This document shows positions 1 to 6,256 of a stretch of 12,803 nucleotides of DNA, one piece after another; within the stretch, counting starts at the first letter, position 1, and every line of letters starts with the position of its first letter. Source of the DNA: JBBRQP01 sp038226175 (GTDB lineage: Bacteria > Cyanobacteriota > Cyanobacteriia > Gloeobacterales > Anthocerotibacteraceae); the NCBI GenBank assembly GCA_038226175.1, contig JBBRQP010000081.1, forward strand, positions 1-12,803. Reading direction: 5' to 3'. The translations under genes and the position numbers were made by a program. The notes beneath the pieces were generated by a model. That model saw only the letters and a program-made list of their open reading frames with translations. It searched no databases and was not told the DNA's origin.

Positions 1-1
1 G

Positions 2-121
2 GTGACGATTGAAGAAGTGGAAGAGCGATTAGAGCAACGATGTCGTAGTTTATCAAAGCAGACCGAGTTGCTCAAGAGATACTTGTTCTACCACTGGTGG
101 CCCAGAACAAAAACCTGCTAA
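2..121 (+). CDS. C-terminal tail of a probable IS transposase (partial)
   Basis: An open frame enters from the left edge and ends at TAA 119-121. It encodes 39 residues, starting VTIEEVEERLEQRC and ending in a basic, aromatic tail (FYHWWPRTK). A helical, charged stretch followed by a Tyr/His-Trp-Trp-Pro ending close to the stop resembles the end of cyanobacterial IS630-type transposases as I remember them; that family assignment is from memory and not certain. The context supports a mobile element: homology between the two downstream PEP-CTERM genes stops abruptly at about position 138, only 16 nt past this stop codon, and the left paralog loses its normal end there. The catalytic part of the transposase would lie outside the window. 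Confidence 0.5.
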   Translation: MTIEEVEERLEQRCRSLSKQTELLKRYLFYHWWPRTKTC

Positions 122-731
122 TCAAACGGAAAGAGTATAAGCTCAGCCAAGAGGAAGGCTCAGGAACTTCTTCAAATTTGAGGTTAGTAAACTTGAAGTT
201 ATCCATATAGACCGCATCACCACCTTCTACTGAGGTAAATTTGATTTCACTAAAAGATTCTTTTTCGACAAATCCAAAAAAACTTCCGCTCTCAATCTCG
301 AATTCACCCTCAGGGCCTGAAACAAGTAGATTACTGCCATTCACGCTGTAAAAATAAGCACCAGCTGCGTAGACGTCGGGTGGGAGAAATGCGTAAATTG
401 CACTACCAGAACCACTTTTGTCAACTAATACATCTGAGCCTGAAGCACTAAACTCAGGCGCGATAGAATTACTGAACACATAAAAACCGCTTTCTGAAGA
501 ACTTCCTCCGAAACTCACGCCCGAAAATTGACTTGGCGGCGTGGGATTAGAAAGAACCGTAAGACCGCCAGAAGGAGCAACGTCTTCAAAATCAATTACC
601 GTGGTGCTACCAGAAGCGGCATCAAAATCACCCTCCGTAAAAAAAGTTGCGGCTACAAGAGGATGAACTGACAGGGTTGAGGCTACGATAGCACCCAAGG
701 TGTAAACAAGATAGCGGGAGGGTTTCGACAT
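72..731 (-). CDS. PEP-CTERM-type secreted protein, C-terminus replaced at an IS junction
   Basis: This 219-residue protein is a close paralog of the gene at 1068-1718. It has an N-terminal signal peptide (residues 1-28, starting MSKPSRYLVYTLGAI and ending VAA before TFF), a Ser/Gly-rich beta-type body with the shared STTVIDFE and FSASGSDVLVD stretches, and the PEP motif (PEPSSWLSL, residues 190-198). After residue 198 it departs from the paralog: the last 21 residues (199-219) are read from probable IS sequence and lack the Gly/Leu-rich helix and the Arg-Lys-Lys tail of a PEP-CTERM signal. Exosortase-dependent anchoring is therefore probably lost, although export should still occur. It may be a pseudogene in practice. 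No Shine-Dalgarno site is visible; the start is placed by alignment with the paralog. The role of the body domain is unknown. Confidence 0.8.
   Translation of the reverse strand: MSKPSRYLVYTLGAIVASTLSVHPLVAATFFTEGDFDAASGSTTVIDFEDVAPSGGLTVLSNPTPPSQFSGVSFGGSSSESGFYVFSNSIAPEFSASGSDVLVDKSGSGSAIYAFLPPDVYAAGAYFYSVNGSNLLVSGPEGEFEIESGSFFGFVEKESFSEIKFTSVEGGDAVYMDNFKFTNLKFEEVPEPSSWLSLYSFRLISRFLFWATSGRTSIS
122..139. mobile_element. Probable IS end / insertion junction
   Basis: The two PEP-CTERM paralogs align through TAAGCTCAGCC (from position 138 here, and from about 1128 in the intact copy) and are unrelated beyond it. The break falls at a TA dinucleotide (138-139), the target used by IS630/Tc1-type elements, and follows a TA at 136-137. 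This fits an element end lying at about 122-137. The other end and the terminal inverted repeat partner are outside the window, so the boundary is inferred only from the loss of homology. Confidence 0.45.
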
Positions 732-825
732 CGATCAAGTTCACTGCTGCATTACACACCAAAATTAACGTAACTGTTTATAGAAATATAGGCGTAATTC
801 TACCAGCGCAAATATGCGGATAGTA
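732..825 (-). promoter_or_regulatory. Conserved upstream block of the left PEP-CTERM gene
   Basis: About 94 bases directly upstream of the start codon are nearly the same as the block 1719-1809 before the paralog, apart from a 3-base indel (CTG) and scattered substitutions. Conservation stops at GCGGATAGTA. It holds AT-rich elements on the - strand (CCTATATTTCTATA) that could serve as a -10 region. Promoter function is inferred from position and conservation; the transcription start is not known. Confidence 0.45.
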
Positions 826-1067
826 TAGTTAACTAATAACGAAAAGTTGCCTTCAGCACAAAATATAAAATGCTTTGATGCATAATCACATTAATTTAAT
901 TCTTTTATCAATCTGGGTAGAGTAAGCATCACGAGATCAGTCAAAAAAGATTAACCATGATTAAATTAACAGCGCATCATGATATGCGCATCAGCCACGC
1001 AACTGGTGCAAAAAAAATCTGTCGTAAGTGTAAATCACCACTTGCCCACGACAGAAAACAGTAAAGA
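826..1067. other. AT-rich spacer between the PEP-CTERM paralogs
   Basis: The gene-free stretch 732-1067 holds the conserved upstream block (732-825), then AT-rich sequence without a convincing ORF. A short repeat follows: GCGCATCA occurs twice (972-979 and 986-993), and GCGCAT 972-977 also pairs with ATGCGC 984-989 across a 6-base gap. The terminator of the right-hand paralog is at 1010-1054. Nothing else recognisable was seen. Confidence 0.5.
1010..1054 (-). terminator. Rho-independent terminator of the intact PEP-CTERM gene
   Basis: Read on the - strand just past the stop codon of the gene 1068-1718, CTGTCGT (1048-1054) pairs with ACGACAG (1019-1025) and AAGTG (1039-1043) with CACTT (1026-1030). 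A run of T follows (the A run 1010-1018 on the + strand). The stem, short loop and T tract make this a good intrinsic terminator. The truncated left copy has no counterpart, since its downstream region was replaced. Confidence 0.8.
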
Positions 1068-1718
1068 TTAGATTTGGGCAGTCTTTTTACGCAAACCCAA
1101 AGCTAGACCGCAAACGCCCAATATACCTAAGCTCAGCCAAGAGGAAGGCTCAGGAACTCCTTCTATGGCAAGCGTGCCAAACTTGAAATTATCCATATAA
1201 ACAGCTTCACTACCTTGGGGATCGTTAGAGTAAAACTTGATTTCCGTAATCGGTTTCTCGTCTACGAACCCAAAGAAACTGCCACTCTTGACTTCAAAAT
1301 CACCGTCAGGCCCGGCGACGATCACGGGGGTGCCAGTCCCGCTATAGAAATATGCCCCCACAGAATAGGTTTCCTTGGGTAACAACATATAAATCTCACC
1401 GTTGCGCCCATCTTGATCAACCAAAACATCAGACCCTGAAGCACTGAAAAGAGAATTGCTAGCTACATAAAGACCTTCTTTACCACCACTACCACCGAAA
1501 GTCACACCCGAAAACTCAGCTGGATCGGTTGGGTTACCCACAAGAGCAGTACCACCTTCGGGAGCAATCTTTTCAAAATCAATCACTGTGGTACTACCAG
1601 CAGCTTTATCAAACTCATCTTCGGTAAAAAAAGTTGCGGCGAGTAGTGGCTGGACTGCGAGAGCTGATGCCATGATGGCAGACAAACTATAGACAAGATA
1701 ACGGGAGGGTTTCAACAT
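1068..1718 (-). CDS. PEP-CTERM sorting domain protein (intact paralog)
   Basis: This 216-residue exported protein has a complete PEP-CTERM architecture. The signal peptide is about residues 1-28 (starting MLKPSRYLVYSLSAI, cleavage near LLAA-TFF), followed by a beta-rich acidic/Gly body. The C-terminal sorting signal is PEP at 189-191, a hydrophobic helix (SLGILGVCGLALGL) and a basic stop (RKK, then TAQI). In the family, exosortase/EpsH-type enzymes recognise this tail and process the protein at the envelope, often together with exopolysaccharide; no exosortase is encoded in this window. The body (STTVIDFE, FSASGSDVLVD, SGSFFGFV, AVYMDNFKF) is shared with the gene at 72-731, but I do not recognise a named domain. 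The gene is monocistronic, with the conserved block upstream and a terminator downstream. No clear Shine-Dalgarno site is visible. Confidence 0.88.
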   Translation of the reverse strand: MLKPSRYLVYSLSAIMASALAVQPLLAATFFTEDEFDKAAGSTTVIDFEKIAPEGGTALVGNPTDPAEFSGVTFGGSGGKEGLYVASNSLFSASGSDVLVDQDGRNGEIYMLLPKETYSVGAYFYSGTGTPVIVAGPDGDFEVKSGSFFGFVDEKPITEIKFYSNDPQGSEAVYMDNFKFGTLAIEGVPEPSSWLSLGILGVCGLALGLRKKTAQI

Positions 1719-1809
1719 CGATCAAGTCCACTGCATTACACACCAAAATTAACGTAACTGCGTATAGAAATATAGGCGTAATTTTACGAACGTAGATTTG
1801 CGGATAGTA
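1719..1809 (-). promoter_or_regulatory. Conserved upstream block of the intact PEP-CTERM gene
   Basis: This matches 732-825 nearly base for base, including CATTACACACCAAAATTAACG and TAGAAATATAGGCGTAATT on the + strand. The duplication therefore copied the 5' regulatory region with the gene, and selection or recency has kept it alike. An AT-rich CCTATATTTCTATA on the - strand is a possible -10 area. Promoter activity is inferred. Confidence 0.45.
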
Positions 1810-1914
1810 GTAATTATTGATAGCTATAAGTAGTTTTTGCTACAGGAATCAGCATCTAAAAAAATAGTGTTCTAAGCCAGTGTCATCGTATTTATTTTTG
1901 ATATGACACTCTAA

Positions 1915-1940
1915 TCAAAAAAGGGGAGTTGCCTCCCCTT
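1915..1940 (-). terminator. Rho-independent terminator of the 1967-3493 gene
   Basis: On the - strand AAGGGGAG, a 4-base loop (GCAA) and CTCCCCTT form a perfect 8-bp hairpin (1921-1940), followed by TTTT and GATT. It lies 26 bases past the stop codon of the secreted-protein gene. A GNRA-type GCAA loop and a GC-rich stem make it a strong intrinsic terminator. Confidence 0.88.
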
Positions 1941-1966
1941 CAGTCAGTAAATTAAACTAGCCAACC

Positions 1967-3493
1967 TTACGGTAAGGTCACATTGGTGACATAGGTGTAC
2001 CAGAGGCTGTTACCTGTGATTTTATATTCACCACAAAACCAAAGTGAATCCGTCGTAGCATCGTAGGCTGCACCGAAGAAATCGCCCCAACGACTACCCG
2101 TATAAAACGTCGTCCCTGCCACAAATTGGACACTGCTTTGTAAAGCACCCTGGCAATAGGAACCGTAACGTAAACTGGGATACTCATTGTTGGTTTTGCT
2201 CATCCGCGTGAAAACCACCCCAGCACAACCACTACTATCAATGCTGACGGCAGGGTAGGTGTAGTAGTAACCACTTCCCCCATAGCTGCTGTCAGACAAG
2301 ATCGCAGGCGACGTATCGACACCTGATAAGCCCAGAAGTCTCGCACAGTCATATTTTGTGCCACTAAAGGTGCAGCCATTATTAAATGTTGTCCAGAGAT
2401 TACCATCCCGATAAGCTACATCTAAGGTGCGATTATCTCCTGCAGCCACTTTTTTGGTGGTTCCGGGTTGTTGGGCGCTGACGACGGAGCTGATGGCATT
2501 GATTGCCAGATTACTACTGGTCGTCAAGGTCGCATTAGCACTATTGGTGGGTACGCCAGTGACTTGATAAAGCTGAACTTTGGCGCTAGAGGTGCCATTA
2601 ACTGAGGCCAAATGACAGGTATTGGTCACACTCAGAGATTTAGCAGGTTGGATCGTGAAAATCTGCTTATTCGCACTATCCTTGAGACCGCCACTACTAC
2701 CAAAGATCGTGTAATTAAGCGAACTTGAGCCAGACAAAAGTTGGGATTTATTGAGCGCCACCGCAACTGTGCCTTTAAAGCTGGTGCCAGCGCCATTAAA
2801 ATTGTTAGCAGCGAGCATGATTTTGTCACCGCAATAGCCCAAGCCGGGATAGTCAGGCAACAGGCCACTTTCATCGATGCGGTAGGTTTTCCAAGTACCA
2901 CTCGCATTACTGGTATCAGAAACCACTACAAACCAAGACCCAATATTGGAATTATTGCTGTAGCCAATCTCAACCCCAAAGTAGCGACCAGACTGCCAAT
3001 CATAAATAAACTTCGGGTCAGAGACGATGTTGTAATTAGAAGGCACCCCAAAAAAGCTCTTAGTACCCAGTTGACCACCTATTTTGGCACCACCCTTGGT
3101 GTAGACCTGAAAGCCACTGTTGGTCGAGACAATAACATCACTCGGCCCAGCAGCGATATATGGATCGGGTGGCTCTAAACCAGACCCAGGCACACCTGGA
3201 AAAGAAACTAAAGGACGATGCGGCCGAGGACGGGCAAAATCGGTTTGTTCATTAGGAGTCGTCTCGGGCGTAGCTAGTTCAGGTACTACTTGTGCACCCG
3301 GATTGCGAGGTAGTGCGTTGAGAACCTTTACCCCAATCCAGTCTTGCGCTTCATAGGGTAATTTAGCTGGATCAATGGTTTTGACTTGATTGGCAATGCC
3401 AGCGCGGGCATCAGCGACCGGAGCTGCTTGTGTTGTAGACAACAAAGAAATAAAAGCAGCACAAGCCGCTAGCAACAAATGACGGTGTAACAT
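1967..3493 (-). CDS. Secreted propeller-like protein of unknown function
   Basis: This 508-residue exported protein has a signal peptide at about residues 1-23 (HRHLLLAACAAFISLLSTTQA), then a Pro-rich linker to about residue 95. The large body begins PPDPYIAAGPSDVIVSTNSG and continues with SDPKFIYDWQSGRYF, SDTSNASGTWKTYRI, DYPGLGYCGDKIMLAANNF and, near the end, SRWGDFFGAAYD and WFCGEY. This order of motifs (PPD..A.GP, DPK..YD..SGR, DP-GSW-like, DYP..G, RWGD, GEY) is that of a widespread family of secreted bacterial proteins I know only as propeller-like and uncharacterised. Several Cys in the exported part could form disulfides. No catalytic motif or PEP-CTERM tail is seen. The start has a fair ribosome site, AGGA about 6 bases before the ATG, and the gene ends before a strong terminator, so it is probably monocistronic. 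Confidence 0.8.
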   Translation of the reverse strand: MLHRHLLLAACAAFISLLSTTQAAPVADARAGIANQVKTIDPAKLPYEAQDWIGVKVLNALPRNPGAQVVPELATPETTPNEQTDFARPRPHRPLVSFPGVPGSGLEPPDPYIAAGPSDVIVSTNSGFQVYTKGGAKIGGQLGTKSFFGVPSNYNIVSDPKFIYDWQSGRYFGVEIGYSNNSNIGSWFVVVSDTSNASGTWKTYRIDESGLLPDYPGLGYCGDKIMLAANNFNGAGTSFKGTVAVALNKSQLLSGSSSLNYTIFGSSGGLKDSANKQIFTIQPAKSLSVTNTCHLASVNGTSSAKVQLYQVTGVPTNSANATLTTSSNLAINAISSVVSAQQPGTTKKVAAGDNRTLDVAYRDGNLWTTFNNGCTFSGTKYDCARLLGLSGVDTSPAILSDSSYGGSGYYYTYPAVSIDSSGCAGVVFTRMSKTNNEYPSLRYGSYCQGALQSSVQFVAGTTFYTGSRWGDFFGAAYDATTDSLWFCGEYKITGNSLWYTYVTNVTLP

Positions 3494-3600
3494 TAGGGAT
3501 CCTAAATCCTGAACAGCGTCATCCTAGGATATTCAAGTAGTAGCGTCCAGTAGCAAAGGATACACTTTAATGATTATTGATGTAGCCAGTTAATTTGCCC

Positions 3601-4041
3601 TTAGTTAAATTTTTCAATCAAAATCTCGTCGTACTCATCAGCAAGGCTGGCCACAATCGTAATCGCACGAGAGACTTCCCCAGGATTGAGATCGGTCAAA
3701 GTGCGGCTGGTACTAAGCACAACCTTATCCTCACGGATGCAGAAACTAGCTTCCATGGTGTCGCTCCACCAATTTTTTTCGAGTAAAAAGCGCATCAAAC
3801 CGACATCATCTTTAACTGGTAGTGTGATCACGGGTGACCAAACTAGGAGCGCACTATCTTCGGTTTCTCCCGTCAGATATACAAAAACATCAGCAGTGCC
3901 ATAGCGAAAACGCCAAGCCTTTTGGGGGGCTTCAATTTCTAATTGGTGTGGGTCTTCGCCGAGTGTGGAGATGACCGTTTCAATAAATTCTGAATAACCT
4001 TGCTGGGCAAGCTGCATGGTTTCCGACACAAGTTCTGTCAT
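3601..4041 (-). CDS. YbjN-like domain protein
   Basis: This 146-residue soluble protein has no signal peptide or membrane segment. An N-terminal helix (QQGYSEFIETVISTLG) is followed by alternating strands (WRFRYGTADVFVYLTG, ALLVWSPVITLP), then LMRFLLEKNWWSDTMEASFCIREDKVVLSTSRTL and a final acidic helix. The layout and the LL-x-N-x(4)-A-x-F-x(4)-D-x-V-x-L-x(3)-R pattern are those of YbjN/type III chaperone-like (CesT-fold) proteins, which occur as single-domain proteins in cyanobacteria. Their role there is not established; a partner-binding or regulatory function is a family-level guess. AGAGG lies 5 bases before the ATG. The gene sits 63 nt downstream of mrp on the same strand and may be co-transcribed with it, as I see no terminator between them. 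Confidence 0.65.
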   Translation of the reverse strand: MTELVSETMQLAQQGYSEFIETVISTLGEDPHQLEIEAPQKAWRFRYGTADVFVYLTGETEDSALLVWSPVITLPVKDDVGLMRFLLEKNWWSDTMEASFCIREDKVVLSTSRTLTDLNPGEVSRAITIVASLADEYDEILIEKFN

Positions 4042-4104
4042 GACCGCCTCTAAGGGTTCTCTATCTTTATTGAAGCACTATTTAGCCATCCTTTACCGGA
4101 GGCT

Positions 4105-5169
4105 TTAGGCCAAAGCAGCGATCGAAACTAAGCCAGCTACCCGTCCGGCAAGTGTCCGAAATGCACCAGCAGTCAAAGAATCTGGTTCACCCACAGTCAC
4201 AGGAATCCCTTGATCGCCACCGATGCGCACAGGAATTTCGAGAGGAATTTGTCCGAGTAATGGTACGCCAATATCGCTTGCTAACCGTTGGGCACCATCT
4301 TCACCAAAAATAAAATATTTTTCATCCGGGTGATTGGGCGGCACAAAATAACTCATATTTTCGACGAGACCCATGACCGGGACGTGCATTTGTTGAAACA
4401 TCCGTAGACCACGACGGGCATCCAGCAAAGCGACTTGCTGAGGAGTCGTGACAATAATCGCTCCGGCAATGGGTACTGACTGAGTCAAGGTTAGTTGTAC
4501 ATCCCCGGTACCGGGCGGCATATCGACAATCAGATAATCTAGCTCACCCCAGGTAGTTTGGTACAAAAAATTACGCACCATGCCATTGAGCATCGGCCCA
4601 CGCCAGACCACTGCTTGGTCGGCATCAATCAAAAAAGCCATCGAAACCAGCTTCACGCCATAGTTATATAGCGGTTCGACCACGTCACCATTAGGACCCG
4701 GTTTGACCACTGCCCGTTGACCTTGCAAGCCGAGCATTTGTGGCGCATTAGGCCCATAAATATCGGCATCCATCAAGCCAACTAAAGCTCCTTTTTGGGC
4801 AAGGGCGACCGCCAGATTGACCGCGATAGTCGATTTGCCCACGCCGCCTTTACCACTCGAGACAGCAATAATGTTTTTGACCCCTGGTATACCCTGTTTA
4901 CCAGGTAAGGGCTTAGCTTGCGGGGTTTCGGCGGTAACCGTGATCTCAATATTTGGAAAATCACCGAGCGTACGTACGGCTTTTTTGCAATCATCAATGA
5001 TCATCTCGCGCAAGGGACAGGCTGGCGTGGTCAAAACTAGCGTAAATTTGACCGCGCCATCGCGTACTTCCACATTACGAATCATATTTAACTCGACGAG
5101 TGAGCGCCGTAATTCTGGGTCTTGGACAGGGCGTAAAACGTCTAAAATTGCTTGGCGGTCAACGGACAT
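4105..5169 (-). CDS. mrp: Mrp/ApbC (NBP35-type) Fe-S cluster carrier ATPase
   Basis: This is a P-loop ATPase of the Mrp/Nbp35 group, which binds and hands on Fe-S clusters in the cytoplasm. An N-terminal MIP18/DUF59 domain (about residues 1-80; LRPVQDPELRRSLVELNMI, TTPACP with its Cys) is joined by a Pro-rich linker to the ATPase domain. The deviant Walker A is SSGKGGVGKST (about residues 105-114), the Walker A' is LMDADIYGPNAP, and the second switch is VDMPPGTGD. The C-terminal CxxC that binds the bridging cluster in E. coli Mrp is absent: the equivalent stretch reads ENMSYFVPPNHPDEKYFIFG. I recall cyanobacterial Mrp proteins sharing this lack. I chose the ATG at 5169 because AGAG lies 9 bases upstream; the ATG at 5178 adds three residues but has AGAG touching it. 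The YbjN-like gene follows. Confidence 0.92.
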   Translation of the reverse strand: MSVDRQAILDVLRPVQDPELRRSLVELNMIRNVEVRDGAVKFTLVLTTPACPLREMIIDDCKKAVRTLGDFPNIEITVTAETPQAKPLPGKQGIPGVKNIIAVSSGKGGVGKSTIAVNLAVALAQKGALVGLMDADIYGPNAPQMLGLQGQRAVVKPGPNGDVVEPLYNYGVKLVSMAFLIDADQAVVWRGPMLNGMVRNFLYQTTWGELDYLIVDMPPGTGDVQLTLTQSVPIAGAIIVTTPQQVALLDARRGLRMFQQMHVPVMGLVENMSYFVPPNHPDEKYFIFGEDGAQRLASDIGVPLLGQIPLEIPVRIGGDQGIPVTVGEPDSLTAGAFRTLAGRVAGLVSIAALA

Positions 5170-5224
5170 AAAAACCATCTCTTTGGGAAGCCACTTCTTG
5201 CATGATACCTGAAGCCTTGCTCAC
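5159..5224 (-). CDS. Possible 21-residue leader peptide overlapping the mrp start
   Basis: The strongest ribosome site in this region, AAGGAG (5235-5240 on the - strand), is not next to mrp. It lies 10 bases before a GTG at 5224, which opens a 21-codon frame (starting MSKASG, ending FYVR). The stop TGA (5159-5161) lies 8 bases inside mrp, so termination would occur right at the mrp start. The same AAGGAG is also 8 bases before an ATG-TGA start-stop pair (5221-5226). Either arrangement could couple or attenuate mrp translation. No peptide homology is known to me, and chance is a real alternative. Confidence 0.25.
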   Translation of the reverse strand: MSKASGIMQEVASQRDGFYVR

Positions 5225-5321
5225 ATTGGCTGGTCTCCTTCCTAGGACATATGTTGTATTTTTTAACAATTACAGTTAGCTAAATCTGTCATTATTTAGG
5301 TAGGGAGTATTTGGCTAAAGT

Positions 5322-5546
5322 GTGAAGCAAATGAACATCCAAGAAGCAAAGCTGGTCTCTAAGGATCTACAAAAGATTTTGGACGGGATACACCGCCAGC
5401 AAGTGATTGACCGCCGCGATGAAGTCTCTGAGTTATTGCAAGATGATGCTTTACCTGAGGCTTTGGGATCGTGTACATGGTGGGATGGCTGCTATTATTG
5501 CCGTGACAAAGCAGGCAACTGGCACCATGTTTGCTGTGTCGCCTAG
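5322..5546 (+). CDS. Small Cys/Trp-rich protein coupled to ParA
   Basis: This 74-residue protein (65-71 residues if a later start is used) is not recognised. The first 45 residues are charged and helical (NIQEAKLVSKDLQKILDGIH, then RRDEVSELLQDDALPEALG). The last 24 are different: five Cys (51, 57, 60, 71, 72), three Trp (53, 54, 67), paired Tyr, and His-His before Cys-Cys. This could be a small metal site, a disulfide knot, or the core of a modified peptide behind a helical leader. The GTG at 5322 has AGGGAG 12 bases upstream; the ATG at 5331 is a likely alternative but lies further from it. The stop TAG directly touches the ATG of parA, which has no ribosome site of its own, so the two are probably translated as a coupled pair. 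The length, high charge and sharp change in composition argue for a real gene. Confidence 0.6.
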   Translation: MKQMNIQEAKLVSKDLQKILDGIHRQQVIDRRDEVSELLQDDALPEALGSCTWWDGCYYCRDKAGNWHHVCCVA

Positions 5547-6185
5547 ATGAAGCCTCCCAAGATTTTGGCCATCCTCAACGGTAAAGGCGGCGTGGGCAAA
5601 ACTACGACTGCCGTTAATCTAGCAGCGATGCTGGCGCAACAGCAGCGGGTCTTACTCGTAGATGCCGACCCCCAAGGATCAGCGACTTGGTGGGCAGGGC
5701 GCAGTGAAAAAGGTTTGGGTTTTGACCTAGCCCAAGAAAATAATCCGCAACTTTTGGGGCAATTACGAACTGTGACGGGCTACGAGATCTTGGTGGTTGA
5801 TACACCACCTGCTCTGGGGTCAGCCGCGCTGGCTGCGGTGATTCCGGCGGCTGACTATTTAGTTTTACCCACGCCACCAGCTCCGATGGATTTAGCGATT
5901 TTGATTGAAACTATCCGGCGTGCGGTCACACCCTCAGGGGTTGCCCATCGCGTACTTCTGACTCGAGTTGACCCGCGCAGTGTGCAAGAAGTCCTAGAAG
6001 CCCAAAAAACCCTGCAAGAACTAGGGATTCCAGTTTTTCAGACTTTTATCCGTAGCTACAAAGCTCATGAACGTGCAGCATTAGAAGGTACAGCGAGTTA
6101 TCAATGGCAGAGTAAAAGTGCTCAGGAAGCTAAATCAGATTATCAAAATGTTGTCGAAGAATTGCAGAGTGATGGGCGATTCTAA
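5547..6185 (+). CDS. ParA-family (MinD/ParA/McdA-like) ATPase
   Basis: This 212-residue ATPase belongs to the ParA/MinD group, whose ATP-dependent dimers bind DNA or membrane and position or segregate cargo. The deviant Walker A is NGKGGVGKTTTA (residues 11-22, signature Lys 13), Walker A' is LLVDADPQGSATWW (36-49), and the Walker B-like strand is ILVVDTPPALG (81-91). The family's later LP motif follows (DYLVLPTPPAPMDL). It is shorter than plasmid ParA proteins and lacks their N-terminal helix-turn-helix, as in orphan chromosomal ParA/McdA types. No parB, parS-like repeats or minC/minE lie nearby; the only partner candidate is the small Cys-rich protein whose stop abuts this ATG. The start has no Shine-Dalgarno site, which fits translational coupling. 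It converges on the HNH gene with a 71-nt gap. Confidence 0.9.
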   Translation: MKPPKILAILNGKGGVGKTTTAVNLAAMLAQQQRVLLVDADPQGSATWWAGRSEKGLGFDLAQENNPQLLGQLRTVTGYEILVVDTPPALGSAALAAVIPAADYLVLPTPPAPMDLAILIETIRRAVTPSGVAHRVLLTRVDPRSVQEVLEAQKTLQELGIPVFQTFIRSYKAHERAALEGTASYQWQSKSAQEAKSDYQNVVEELQSDGRF

Positions 6186-6256
6186 CTTTGATTAAGCTAC
6201 TTTCACGGCACTGAGCTTAGCTTTTGCGCTGTCAGCCCCGTACGCTATGCCCAGCC

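Noticed and set aside
2741..3178. A 145-codon + strand open frame inside the secreted-protein gene
   Set aside because: It lies fully antisense to the 508-residue gene, which has a signal peptide, family motifs, ribosome site and terminator; the antisense translation shows no domain.
4817..5212. A 131-codon + strand open frame opposite mrp
   Set aside because: It mirrors the highly conserved Mrp coding sequence and has no recognisable product or ribosome site.
5547..6185. A chromosome or plasmid partition locus (parABS)
   Set aside because: There is no ParB gene and no repeated parS-like sites nearby, and the ATPase lacks the N-terminal DNA-binding domain of many plasmid ParA proteins.
6193..6224. 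TAAGCT...AGCTTA followed by GCTTTT after parA as a terminator
   Set aside because: The stem is only 6 bp with a 15-base loop and a short, interrupted T run, too weak to call.
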